The notes below the pieces were generated by a model. That model made no database searches, was not told where the DNA came from, and saw only the letters and a program-made list of their open reading frames with translations. Position numbers and translations under genes: made by a program. A stretch of DNA of 64,000 nucleotides from Chlamydomonas sphaeroides (taxonomy: Eukaryota > Chlorophyta > Chlorophyceae > Chlamydomonadales > Chlamydomonadaceae), in the NCBI GenBank assembly GCA_001662425.1, contig BDDC01000088.1:6531-70530 (forward strand). Reading direction: 5' to 3'. Shown here piece after piece: positions 12,021 through 23,662 of the stretch (positions are counted from its first letter, which is position 1; each line of letters opens with the position of its first letter).

Positions 12021-12894
12021 GGCGGGGCCGCGAGGAGGAGGAGCGCGGAAGTGCAGAGCGCGCCGCGCTGGGGCGTGAGGCGCGGGGTGGGGTGGGGCGC
12101 AGTGGGGTGGGCGCATGCCACAGGCGGGCAGCTGTGGGATGTGAGGGCAGGTAGAGCGGGGTGGCGGCTTGAGGGAAGGGGTGGGCGTGATGCGAGGCGC
12201 TAGGTGGCGGGCATGCGTGAAGGGGGAGGGGTTGGGCGCGGAGGCTGCTGCCTGGGTCTGCGTGTGTGTGGCGCGCGAGCGTGTGCGGGGCTGTGGGCTG
12301 GCGCGCAGGATGGCGAGACTTCGCGCACGAGGCAGGCACACATCCCAATGTGAAAGTGAAGTCCGGCGGCGGGTGCCAGATAGTGTGCCAGCTGCTGGCT
12401 CTGGGCTGTTGTTGCTGGCGCCATGCACCCATGCGCAGCTGGGGAGGTTTGCCGGCAACCGTGCCAAGACTCCAGAACCCGGCTGCCTGGGTTGCTTCCT
12501 GGCCCGACGGCCGCCATGGCGATAGCGTGCTGTAACACACACTCACACAACGAGACACTTGCAAGGGGTCAACTGCCTGGCCCGCACATCCCGGCGCGGG
12601 CCAGCACGCAGCAGGCGCGCCCGCTCGCCATGCACCGTGTCACCGCGGCCGCCTCCGCCGCCCGTCCAGTACCGCCGCGCCCACAAACAACGCCCCCAGC
12701 ACCAGCACCGGCCACAACCGCCGCCAGCCGTCCGGGCCGTCGCCCGCGGGCTCTTCGCTGCGTGCCCCGCCGCGCGCCGCGGCCGAGGGAGCGGCGCCCT
12801 GCGCGCACAGGACCCGTCAGCGCAAGTCGTCGGCAGCCGCCATCCCGGGCCAACCGCATCAACCAACTCAAGCCGCTGGCAAGGCAGCAGCGCG
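12021..12894. other. Convergent intergenic, 874 bp
   Basis: Spacer between the convergent glutaredoxin and VMS1 genes. A TGTAA at about 12529-12533 is a plausible glutaredoxin poly(A) signal, giving a roughly 500-nt 3' UTR. The spacer also holds one copy of a 32-nt sequence repeated at 23190 (see that entry). Confidence 0.4.
12420..12451 (+). repeat. 32-nt dispersed repeat, copy 1
   Basis: The core CCATGCACCCATGCGCAGCT followed by GGGGAGGTTTG, with a leading G, is identical at 23190-23221. The flanks do not match. This copy lies in the likely glutaredoxin 3' UTR. Its nature is unknown; a fragment of a transposable element is the simplest reading. Confidence 0.6.
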
Positions 12895-15800
12895 CTACCA
12901 CAGCTTCTGCGCCTGGGCCGCGCTGGCCAGTGCCTTCATGCGCGCCTCAGCGGCTGCGGCCATCTGGTCGCGCCGCCGCGCGAGCTCCTCCGCGGTGGGC
13001 GGCGGCGCGGGCGCCGCCGCCGCGCCGGCGCCCCGCCCGCCCGCGGCCCTGCCGCCCCGGCCGCCGGCGCCACCCACCTTGCCCGCCGCGCCCCCGCGGC
13101 CTCTCCCTGCCGCCGCCGCCGGTCCCTTTGCGGACGCGTTGAGCCTGCACAAGCGCAGGCACACAGAGAGCAGGGCAGTTCCGTGTGACGCACGATGGTG
13201 AGCAGACCCTGCAATCCTGAGTGGAAGCACACCAACACCCAGGGTCGCCCATGACACGGGCAGCACTGCAGGCTGCAACTCCCACATCCCACCGCCCGCA
13301 CCTTGCCGCCATGGCCGCCGCCTCTGCCGCAGCGGCCGCGATCTCGTCCTCCACTGACTGCTTGCGCGCCGCCTCCGCCTCGGCCTCCGCTGCTCGCCGC
13401 CGCTCCGCCGCCGACACGCCCGACGCCTCCCCCGCCTTGGCCTTGCGCTCCGCGTCCTTGGCCTTGAGCTTCGCCTTGTGGGCGGCCTGGCGACGGGACG
13501 GGCCAGCCGGGAGCCATGCACACGGGGGTAAACAAATGATCTCGAGGGCTGTGGCCACAGTTATCCCTGCTCTGCCTCAGGGTCGCAATCTCAGCCTCGC
13601 GCTTCTCTCCTGCTGCAGCTGGATGCGGGGAAGCGAGCGGTGAGCTGGCCGAAGGCAGCCGCCCAAACGTCCCGCCCCGCGACGGCCAGAGCCGGTGGCA
13701 CGGCGCGACCAGCAGCTGGGGGGGCCCTGCTGAGCCCTCCCCTGGGGTGCACCTCCCACCTTCTTGGCCTGCTGCGCCGCCTCCATCTCGTCGGTCAGGG
13801 GCGACGGGATGCCCGAGCTGCTGTAGTCCCACCTGCAGAGCCACAAGCGGGCGCCATAACACAACTCAGCTACCGCTGCCCGTCACCGGCTGGCCGGCCG
13901 TCGTGTCCTGGCCCGGCCCCATCATTCGCCACAGCCACACGCCGCACAACACACACCTGTCCGGGTGCTGGGCCATGAAGCGGCGGAAGGCGTCCCGCGT
14001 CTCCTTGTCGCCCGCGAGCGCGTAGGGCGTGCGGCCCTTGGAGTCGCGGGCGCATGGGTCCAGCCCCGACTCGAGCAGCCGCCGCACTCGCTCCGGGTCC
14101 GCAGCCTTGGCCGCCTTGTGCAGCGGCCCGTCCACGCCCAACGGCTGCGAGGGGCCCGCCTCCGCGCCCTCGTCACCGGCTGCGCCAGATGAAGACGACG
14201 GGGCCTCCGCCGCTTGCCCAGCTGGCTGCTGCTGCTCGCTGACAGCGGCGGCCGACTCGGACAAGCCGGTCGCCGCCAGCGCTGCCGCCACGGCCTCAGC
14301 CTCCACCTGCGCCGACCCAGGCAGCAAGGGAGCCAGGCGTTGCGGCAGGCCGCGCTCACCCCGTGATTGCTGCCCCAAGAGCCCTGCACAGGCGCCCCAC
14401 CAGCGCGGAGCTCGTTTACTCTCTTCTAGCGATCTGCGATCTCCCTCGCCTTGCCGTACACCCTCTCGGCAACAGACCAGCTCCCCCAGTCTCGCCTCCC
14501 AGGCCCCAGACCCACCTCCTCGTGCACCGAGCTTTGCGCGCGCAGCAACTGCTCCGCCGCCTCGGGCTTGAACACGGCGCACAGCAGCCGCAGCACGCGC
14601 TTGGTCTCCGAGAAGGTGGGCCGGTGCGTCACGAAGGGCACGCGCCGCAGCCGCGGGTTGCTGGGCAGCAGCGTGGTCTGGCCTTCGCTGAACAGGCTGC
14701 GGCTGTTGGAGGCGGGCGCGTGCGCAAAGATGACGTCCGCGGCCGCGATGTGGCCGGACCAGCTCGCCAGCAGCTCCTGCACATCGCGCTCCAGGGCCAC
14801 CTGGCGGAGGCGTTGGCAGGCAGAGCGCCGGGGGTTTGCGGGGGCGTGGAGGCCCCAGCTGGGGCTCCGGCTGTGCAGTGTGCGATCATGGGTCGCAGCG
14901 ACCCGCTGGCAGGTGGCTGGCTGGTATGCGCAACCGGGGCGAGCCCGGCTGGAAGGAGGGTGGCCCCCGGCGTCGACGCAGGTCCAACCCGAGGGCGTGG
15001 GGGATGGGAATGGCAAGCTAGTTTTACAAGCTCGGGGTCGCAACGTAGGCTGGCTTGCTCGCTCACCTCGTTGTAGCGGCGCAGCCGGGAGCCGGCCGAG
15101 CGCGCGAACTTGCCGGTGGCATCCTTGCTGGACTGCTTGCCGCCCGCCTTGGCGCTGGGTAGGGGCGGAGTGAGGTGCAGTGTGGGGATAGTGAGCGCGC
15201 TGCCTCAAGCCCGCAAGCACCTAGTGCACGGAATGTGGCGCGAGGGTAACTGGCTGCCAACGGGCGGGAGGTGGGACGCGCGCTGAAAGGTGGCTTTCTG
15301 CATCTTGGGCTAGTCGACAGCCGAGCGTTGTGGCGATGCGCCCCGACAGCGGGACCAACCCGTGACGCACCGCACAACGTAGCGGTGGAAGGTCTTGTGC
15401 GCCACCACGTCCCAGCCCTCCAGCGCGTCGGGGTCGGCCTTGGCGCTGTTGCTGGCGCGCGCCTCGCGAGCCTGCAGGACCCGGCGCCGGGGTACGGGAA
15501 TTAGCAGCAGCGGTGCCTCGTTCGGTTGTGGGCGGCGGGCTCGTACGCGGCTGCAGCGCTCCGCCCCCGCACCTTGAACACCGTGGCCGCGAAGTGGCCG
15601 CCGCGCAGCAGCACCACCATCCAGCTGCCGCACGAGGCGCGCAGGCGGCGCAGCTCTGCGAGCAGCTCGGGCGGCGTGGCGGGCTGGTCCACCGCCTGCG
15701 TGAGCACCCGATGCACACAGGGCCGGGGCAGTCGGTCGTGGCATGGACACAATGACGCGAACCCGTTTGCAGGCCCGCGCGGCCGCGCAGCCGCCAGCGC

Positions 15801-17269
15801 GGCTACCAACCATGGCACGGACGACACCATGGCAAGGACGCAATTCCGGAAGCAGCCTCCACACAGTGAGGTCCCGGGATGGCCACCCGCTTCACGGTCC
15901 GCGCAGCCGCCGGCCCTGGCTGGGGTATTCTTCTGGCATCCATCCCTTGGGCTGGGCCTGCAGCAGCGGCCCGCACCTTGACGTGGTCTTGCCGCAGCAA
16001 GCAGCGCCAGACCGAGAACGGCGAACCGTCTGTAGCGACAGGAGCAAAGCCGCGATGAGTGCACTTGGCGGCGGCGGGCGAGAGGAGGGCAGCCGCCGCA
16101 GCCAAAGTAGCCCAGCAGAGGCGCCACTCACCTGATGCCTGGAACGTTTCCCGCGGTATGGTGGACGCCACCTGCACGACACGTATGAGCGCAGCACAGC
16201 CCCTCGGTCGGTTGCAAGAGCTGCGGAGCAAGCAAGCCTTGCGCTGCCCCGCCCTGCTACAGCGCACCTGTTGCCCCTTGCCGCGGTGGCGCGGCGCCGC
16301 TACTGCACCGTCCGCCTCCGCAAGCTGCCCCTCAGCGCCCTCCTCCTCGTCGTCCTCCTCCGACTCCGACTCAGATCCAGATATGGACACCTGCATCGGC
16401 GTGACACGCCATGAACGTAGCTTGCTAGATCTAGGTAAATTCTGAACCACAGCTCCTGCACCCCATCTCGTCTTTCGGCTGCCAGGCGAAGCGCGCGACA
16501 ACCATGACGCCCTCGAGCGCGGCGCAGGCAGGACGCCACGTCACTGCGTCAACCACCACCCCGCAGCGCTCTGCTTGCCGCCAGGTGGCGGGCCGTACCT
16601 CTGTGCCCTGCTCCAGCACCTTCTCAAACTGCTCCTCGCTCACGGCCGGCTGCTTGGCCAGCCGCCGCTTCACGTTGTAGCTGCGGGAGGCCGAGAGACG
16701 AGAGGGCAAGGACGGCGATCGTGTCCTCGCGGCAGAGCGGCGCTGCATCGGGAAATTCTGGTGCTGGGCCGGCAGGGAGCAGGCCTGGAGGGGCGGCGGC
16801 GGGATCTGGACACATGCCGGGGCCTGCACGGTCAAAGCGACGCACCGGTGCCAGTCCGTCTTGAAGTGCGCGCGCTGCTCCTGCGGCGTAGCAAAGCCAG
16901 GGCACGTGACCCCGATGCCGCATGTGAGGCAGGTCGCGCCGCTCTCCCGCCAGCTGGTTGGTGTAGTGGTGGGACCGGGTGCCGGCCTGCGGCAGCGGCG
17001 AGGGGCAGGTGCGCGGCACCTGCGTCGTCACCAGGGCCCGGTCGTTCCACCCCGCAGCTCCCCCGACGCCCCACAGCGCCCCCTCGAGCGTGAGGTGGCC
17101 AACCGAGCGGACCGGAGCGAGCTCACGATGGCGCGGCCGTCGCCGAGGCACGCCCCGGACCAGCGGACGGGGTATCCACCGCGACAGCTGCTGCTGGTGC
17201 AGCACCTAGTACCGATGCATCTTGAAAGTATTGCTGCGGCAGGCCGAATAGTGAGCCTATGACAGTCAT
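12895..17269 (-). CDS. VMS1: VMS1/ANKZF1 peptidyl-tRNA release factor
   Basis: Fourteen exons (17269-17127, 16953-16846, 16680-16599, 16390-16268, 16171-16132, 16029-15977, 15695-15573, 15471-15371, 15154-15067, 14800-14516, 14306-13957, 13832-13760, 13486-13302, 13144-12895) give about 667 aa. In ribosome quality control this protein releases the nascent chain from stalled 60S subunits and works with Cdc48/p97. Visible in order: SLFGLPQQYF N-motif; C2H2 zinc finger (C56, C59, H77, H83) followed by YNVKRRL; VLRF1 domain with WMVVLLRGGHFAATVF and the catalytic-loop segment AKAGGKQSSKD (Gln265) ending RLRRYNE; two ankyrin-like repeats (about 440-499, PLHKAAK..., GRTPYALA); a Lys/Glu-rich coiled coil; and a C-terminal VIM (R643-x5-AA-x2-R653). 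An extra 33-nt open segment at 13604-13572 may be a missed exon. It is divergent from the gene at 17631. Confidence 0.92.
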
Positions 17270-17630
17270 TCTTGCCGAAGCGGCAGCTCGCAGCAGAGGT
17301 GTGCCAGTTGTCTACAGTGTCTATTTATGTTCTTAGCGGATTTGCAGCCGCTTAACAATTAAGATATATGATGGTTGGCCGGATGATTGGGGTGAGCAGC
17401 AGCGACAAGCCGACAATGCACCCAATTCATCAAGCATACATATAGGACACGCGCTATATACACTGCTTTAAGCTTTTCCGCTTGTTCTGCTTCCGCCTTG
17501 GTCTGCAGGCATCTTCCACCCCTAGACGATTCCCTTGTTGCCGCGACGTTCGGCCTTCCGCCCTAGTCCATGCTCGCGGCAGGGACGCACTGGCGCTTCT
17601 GCAACTCTCGGGTTGCTCGTGGGGTGAGCC
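17270..17630. promoter_or_regulatory. Divergent promoter region, 361 bp
   Basis: The shortest of the divergent spacers, between VMS1 (-) and the unidentified + strand gene. An ATG at 17570 opens a short frame that overlaps the main start at 17631 in another frame, so it could act as an upstream ORF. Confidence 0.4.
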
Positions 17631-18564
17631 ATGAGCGCGGGGGCTACAATGCGGGCGAATCCTGCCAACCCCGCCCCGCCCGCCCCGCGCGCGCAGGCCG
17701 CTCGCCGCTACGCACCCGCACCCCGACCCCGGCTTGGCCCATCCCGCTCCACGCCAGCTAACACCAGCGAGCAGGTGGCTGAGCAGCTGCAGTGGAACGA
17801 CCTGGTGGAGTACCGCCTGCCGCGGCCCGCGAAGGGCGGCGCCACGCTGGGCGTGGGTCGCGTGGAGGAGGTCGAGGGGGGCAAGGTGGTGCTCGCGCCG
17901 CTGGAAGAGGTGCGCCCCGGGCTTGGGCCAGCTTGGTTTGCGGCGCCACACTGTCCGCGTGGGATCGGCGCAGCAACCCCAGCACGCGAGCTCAGCGCGT
18001 CGGGGCGCGCTGTGGGCCTGGCGGCTGGCGCTCCCCGCGTCCGCCTGGCGTGCCTCGCGCGGCCGTGGCAGCCCACTACGCCCACCTACCCTGCCTTCCC
18101 CCTTCCAGGAGGACGAGGAGTGGTGGCAGGAGTCCCATGACGAGGGGCCTGTGGCGCTGCCGGCTAGCGCCGTAGTGCGCATCCTGGAGGCCGAGTTCTC
18201 GCAGCGCCAGGTGAGCGCCATGCATGGGGCCCTCGCAGGGGCGGCGTACAGCGCCGCGACAAGCGTTGTGCGCCGGCCGCCTGTCGCTGGCGCTTTTCCC
18301 CCGGGCTGCTCCGGCCGGAGGAGATACATGCTCTCGCATGCCCGACTGGTGCTCCCTCCCGTGCCCACATGCTCCCATCACTTTGACTTATTTCTGACCC
18401 TCGCGGCGCGAATGCAGGACCGGGAGGGAAACCCACATGGCGAGCACGCGCATGACGTGTACCGGCTACTGCAGCGGCCCTCGGAGGGCGTGTACCGGGG
18501 CCCGAGGGCGCTCAAAGTGGTGCTCCGGGGCGGCGACGAAGGCGTGGCAGGCGGCGTGGAGTAG
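17631..18564 (+). CDS. Unidentified protein, possibly plastid-targeted
   Basis: Three exons (17631-17909, 18109-18210, 18418-18564), all phase 0, give 175 aa ending in TAG. I do not recognise the family. The first 45 residues are Ala/Pro/Arg-rich without acidic residues, which fits an organelle transit peptide. The mature part begins QLQWNDLVEYRL and contains a small beta-rich unit (GVGRVEEVEGGKVVLAPLEE), an acidic Trp pair (EDEEWWQESHDEG), ILEAEFSQRQDREGN and HAHDVYRLL. There is no signal peptide or membrane span. Start chosen as the first ATG in frame; an upstream out-of-frame ATG lies at 17570. Confidence 0.6.
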
Positions 18565-19495
18565 CTAAGCATGATGCGCATACGTATGTGTTTGGGTGCA
18601 GTGTTGGCGCTCGGCGGGGCTTGCCATGCAGGGCGCTGCGGACGATAGCGACAGCACAGGCGCGTGCAGTTCGTACTGAAATGCATGGCATGAGAAACAC
18701 CGGATGAAGGTAGAGCATGTAGCGCGTATGGGATGGGGTGTGGAGCGCTGTGGGCTACCTGTGGACTGGGGCGGCAGTGGGCGGGTGAGCAGTAGGGACA
18801 GGCAGTACAGGTGCGCGGACGACAGGCATCACAGAGGCAACTGTAGTGGGCTGGCGGGATGATTGCAGCAGCGGTCACGCTGGCATGAGTGAGGTAGTAT
18901 CGGCTGTGGATAGCCGAGCCGCGCGCGCGAGGTGTTGGCGTTGGAGTTGTTATCAGGGGAGATCTCCCCGGGTTCTTATTTGGCTTCTCGGGGATGCGCA
19001 GGACGGGGGCGAGCGACGATCGCGCTGTTGCGAGATGCCGTACTGTTACATACATGACACGAACACGGCGCTTTACGCGGTGGGGCCCAGCCTCGGCAGG
19101 CTCCTTGACACCCATCCGCAGCCTCGAGTCCGGCGAGCCTAAGTCACAGCTGCGCCTCCGCCCCTCTTCAGGCGGCTGCACGGGTCAACAATGAGCAGCG
19201 GATAAATAGCGCGAGAGCCGGAGTGTGGGCCGAGCGCAGTGAAACTCGGGCGCCGAAGCGACCACGAGCACAGGTGTAGTCGTGTGGATAAGCGCCTGCT
19301 CCTCAAGCCAGCACGAATGCGACGAATGGTTGGCGCCGCGCCGCATGCCAATGCGACAGGCGATGCGCAGCAGTCCGCGCCCACAGCCAGGCGTTGCCCT
19401 CTGCGGCCAGCCAGTCCAGCGTCCACCCGTGTTGTCCAGGGTCCCAGCTGCGCCCCCGCCTCCAAGCCGGGCCACCTGCGGCCCTCTGCCGCTGC
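18565..19495. other. Convergent intergenic, 931 bp
   Basis: Spacer between two convergent genes. Several short open frames on both strands show no domain or codon pattern I trust. It presumably holds the two 3' UTRs. Confidence 0.35.
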
Positions 19496-22210
19496 TCACG
19501 AGGTGGTCGTACTGCTTGACGCCGCCAGCACCTTGACGCTGGTCTTGTCCAGGATCGTGAGCTGGCCCGAGGCCAAGTTCTTGACCTGGGGGGGGGGGCG
19601 CCACACAGGCAGGCAGGAGGCGGCCTGTACGTGTGACTCACACGGGGGAAGGCCCGCCCGGCACCGGCCGCCACGGGGCATGCCGGAGAGAAACGCGCGC
19701 CGCGCTAGGAGTTGTCCGGCTGCTGGCCCAGCCATGGGCGGTTGGGGAGCGCCGATGTGCGCATGCCGGAGGAAAGGGGAGGAGGACACGGACAGCACAA
19801 TGCGCACTGCCATCCCGAGTCGCTCGGTGCTGGCGCCCCACCTCGGCTTGGAAGGTGATGGTGACTGCGCCGTCGGTGGTCTTGGTCACCTGCAGCGGCG
19901 GCCGCACAGTGGCATGACGTGAGGGGCGCCCGCCGGCGCACGTCACGGTGCACCGGGCCCTGATCACGTTGCCGCCCCTGCTGCATGGCCGGCGCTCACT
20001 GGCAAATCCCTGCGGCTGCGCGCCGCCGCTGTCCTACCCACCATGAAGTGCCCCTGGCCATCCGTGAGGGCTTCATTGGTCGCGCTCATGACGCCGTAGC
20101 CGCCCTCCGTCAGCGGTGCGCGGCCAAATAGCTCGGCTTTCGTGGTCTGCAGCTCCTCAAAAACAATCGTGTTCGCGGCCTGCAAGCACAGCGGCATGCC
20201 AGGGTCGGAGGGGAGGTAGGGCAGGTGGAGCGCGCACGTGAGAGGCCCGCGGCACACCCCGTCGCTGGGACACGAGCTAGCTGTGTGGAGGCCGGTCGAG
20301 GCAAGCGCGCCCGTGTGTGTCGCATGGTGCAGGGACGACACGGCTGCGCCCGGCAGGGGGCTGCCGAAGGTCAGCATGGAGCAACAGGGATCTGAGCACG
20401 CTACACATGCACGCACGGCCGCGCTGAAGTAGGAAGACGGGCACGCACGACAGGGCCGGTGGCAGGCTACCGTAGCTAGCTCCGCTCAGACACCTTGAGT
20501 GAGCCGTACAGCTGCGTCCCCGTCTGCCCCGCCTCCGGCTTGATGTGGGTCATGTAAAGGATCTGCGCCGGGGGGGGGGGTATGCAGAGGATGGCGTGGC
20601 GCATGTATTCGGTTGGGCACTGTGCGGGAAACGCGCGGCGGGCGTGCTGGTGCAGCCGCAGTCAGCTGCTGCACTGCTGCTGACGCGGTAGACGCGGCGA
20701 TAGGAAGATGGCGCTGCGGCAGGGGGCACCCCCACCTTCCTCTGCGCGTCATACGCGTACACCATGGTACAGCCTGGCAAGGGTGGGGCGGGGCGATCAA
20801 TGCGTGAGGCAGCAGGCGTGGCAGCTCTACCGGCCCAGGTAAGAACGCGGCTCGGTAGTGCATAGAACTACGTTGCCAACAGCGTAGGCCGCCGTGCTAC
20901 TTTGACGGACCTGTGAAGCGGTCCGTGAGCGCGATCTCTTTGTTAACGGCAACGCCGTCTGGAGTGTTCCCCAGGTACAGCTTGGTGGTCTCGGAGGCCC
21001 GGATCATGGCGACGCCGGGGTTGGGGCTGGTCGCGGGAGTGCGTGGCAGCGTGAACGTGGGTACGCCCGTGGCCGTGGTGCCCATGGTGCCCACGAGACG
21101 GGCGTCCGTGGTCTTGGCGGGGGCCGGTACGTGGCGGGGTTGGAGCAATAACGATGAGCGGCGGGCAGCGGCCGCAAACAGGCTGGGCGGCAGCGGCGTG
21201 GGTGTGTGGGGAGCCCCGCTGCCCCCTGAACCCAAGCCAGCTACTGCAGTGCTTCACGTGCGTGTAGGTGCGAGTCATCACGTGCGCGAGTCATCTCCGC
21301 ATTGACGTACCTGCACGACCTTTGCTTTCAGTTTGCCGGACACGATGCCCCAGTTTGGCTCATCCGGCGTGAACTGCTGCCTGGGCAAGCCTGCGCATGT
21401 GCGCACCCGCCGGTTAGCCTCTCAGGGCCCCTCAGGGCGGCTGCGTCAGAAGTGCAGCCAGAGCACGCCTTTGACACCTACCGTTGACGAATTCGCGAGG
21501 GTACACGAAAACTGCGCGCAGGGCAACGCTGTGCAACTTAGCCGGGGGTCAAGGTGGTCCAGCACGAGGCAACGCCAAGGCGGGGCACATGGCTTGCTTG
21601 GCACCGACCCACAGTTTCGCTCCACGAGTGCATTTCTGGGTGTGCCAGCGGGCGTGCCGCCAAGGGCGACAGGCATAGTAAAGACGTTATTGCGGACGGC
21701 TTGGCGCATCGTCGCCTCGCTGGCCGTCAGCGCGGTCTGCAGCCGAGCTCAGCAGGGCGGCCGGGGAGGGCCGGTGAGGTCGGGGTCGTTGGGATGTGAA
21801 CAACGGGAACACGCCCCTTGACACCAAGGCCTGGTGGCATCGGCACGCTATGCCTTCTGAGGTATGCCAGAGAGACGTCGCGAGTGCAAACGTAAGCTCG
21901 CGCGCGACCATCCATGCAGTGAAAGCAGCTGCAGGGCACACTGGCATTAGCCTTGGCGGGTTCCACCATCTGTTGACTAGTGTGGGCTACTGCTCCAACC
22001 CAAGGTGCTTGAGTGGTCGCAGCGCACCTCCATGTTGAGGGCGGAGTTCTCTGCAGTTCTGACCCTATCGTCGGAGACGACCATCGGCCTGCCATCTGGA
22101 CCATTAATCGCGCAGTCCGTCAGGGCGTTGACAGCGCCCAGCAGAAGCACGGACAGCGTAGTTATCGCTGCTGCCACACACGGCGATAACGCGGCGCGAC
22201 GCGCTGTCAT
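19496..22210 (-). CDS. Secreted protein with Gly-Cys-Thr/His motif, paralogue A
   Basis: Nine exons (22210-22028, 21736-21605, 21373-21311, 21112-20911, 20773-20736, 20562-20494, 20179-20042, 19889-19842, 19585-19496) give 320 aa. Residues 1-30 form a signal peptide (ITTLSVLLLGAVNA). The mature protein is a clear paralogue of the gene at 28330-30859: shared blocks include VGTMGTTATGV, TLPRTPATSPNPG, GCTMVYAYDAQRK, LYMTHIKPEAGQT, EGGYGVMSATNE and VTKTTDGAVTITFQAE. Cys195 in GCTM and His212 in MTH are both conserved, 17 residues apart. I do not recognise the family; function unknown. Exon 3 has a tandem acceptor (CAGCAG), so one Gln may be added. Secretion is supported; any enzymatic role is inference. 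Confidence 0.75.
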
Positions 22211-22315
22211 AGTGCACCCCTGTAATGTAAGATAAATAGATGTGTGCATAGCGGACTGATAGGATTGGGAAAAGTCAACCGCTCATTCGACTTTCGCCGC
22301 AGCACAGCGCTTTGA

Positions 22316-22573
22316 CGGCTCTTCGAAGACGGCTCGCTGACGGCTCAAGACGGCGGCCGCGGCCTGCGGCGTAGCCGCTCCCGCTCGCCCGTCGGTGCCC
22401 CCACGGACCCGGCGGCCGCGCCGCGGGGCGCGCCCTCGCTCATCTACTTTGGGCCGGAGCGCCCGCCGCCGCGCGCGCTGCCGCCCGGCGTGGGCGCCTG
22501 CAACTCCTTCGAGGCGCTCATGACGGAAGCCATGGACGCGGCGGAGCCTGATCTGCCCTGGGATCCCGACTAG
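22316..22573 (+). pseudogene. Orphan C-terminal coding fragment
   Basis: An 85-codon open frame ends in TAG at 22571-22573 and lacks a plausible start. Its residue mix is protein-like: an RS-rich stretch (RRSRSRSPVGAP), then SLIYFGPERPPPRALPPG, GACNSFEALMTEAMDAAE and a terminal PWDPD. It could be the 3' end of a retroelement ORF1 or a decayed host exon. No family recognised. Confidence 0.35.
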
Positions 22574-23189
22574 TTCTGTGCCCGGGTCTGGTGCAGCGCC
22601 TGCTGGGAACCCGGGTTGGGATGTTGTAGCCCGGGGCGGCAGCTACCCCCCTCTTCGCGCCTGGTCCGCCTCATTGTGCGGGTGCCTGTGGTGCTTGCTG
22701 TCGTGTTGGATGTAGGCTGCTTTCGGCCCTGTGGGGCCTCGCGTTGAGTGCCAACGTCCGGCTCCCGAGTCCGGCCCGTTCTGGTTCTGAGTGGTCCTAG
22801 TGACTCGCTGTGACGGCTGGGACGGAGGTCAGCCTATGCGCGCTGCGCGGCTGGCTCGTGAGCGCGTCTCCTTGTGGGGGCGGCGTGCGTGGGGCTGGGG
22901 CTCGTCGCCGTGTGGGGCGTGCCGCTGGTGGTCGTGCGCTTAGGGGCCAAGGGAGCTCTGCCTCCCGTTGCGGCCCCGTGCTCATCTGTAATATCCCTTT
23001 CCCTCAAGACGGCTCAAGACGCATCACGTGTCAAACATCGGTCGGGGTCGCAAACATTACCGTTGCCTCCGGCCCGTGGGGATGAGGGCACGGTTGTCGG
23101 TGTGCCCGAGACCCCCAAAATACCCCGGCGACAACCGCATAATGATCGACTATTTTCGTCTGGTCAGGGTGGCCTCTTTTTGGGGGCGA

Positions 23190-23221
23190 GCCATGCACCC
23201 ATGCGCAGCTGGGGAGGTTTG
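23190..23221 (+). repeat. 32-nt dispersed repeat, copy 2
   Basis: Identical over 32 nt to 12420-12451 and on the same strand. This copy sits about 440 nt upstream of the LINE fragment, which supports a transposable-element origin. Confidence 0.6.
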
Positions 23222-23662
23222 AAACCGCTCTGAACATGGATCCATCTACCCCTACTCGGTGAGGTCAGCCCGCAACCTCCGCAACGCGCGGCCCACTAGC
23301 TCGTCAGGCGCCAGGGGGGGCAGCACGCATGGGCCACATGCTACAGAGTCCCTAAGGCAAGGCAGCGGGGTTGCATGTTGGGAAGCGAGCGACGCACACA
23401 GTGGGCTTCATGCACCCGCGGAATGCTGCAGCGCGGATGCAAGCAACGGCGCGCGGTGGAGCTCAGGAGGAGCCCCTGGTGGAGCTCACTCCCTCGCCGT
23501 ACCCAACATGCCAGCAGGCGATGGAGCGAACAAATGGGTATAGACGGTGGGGCCGGAGGGCGGGGCGGTCGGGAGCTAGCAGCACCCGCCATGCCAGGCG
23601 TCACCTCTGAGCAGGTAGGAAGGAGCAGGAGGAAGCAGCAGGGGCTGGCATAGCCCGCTATC

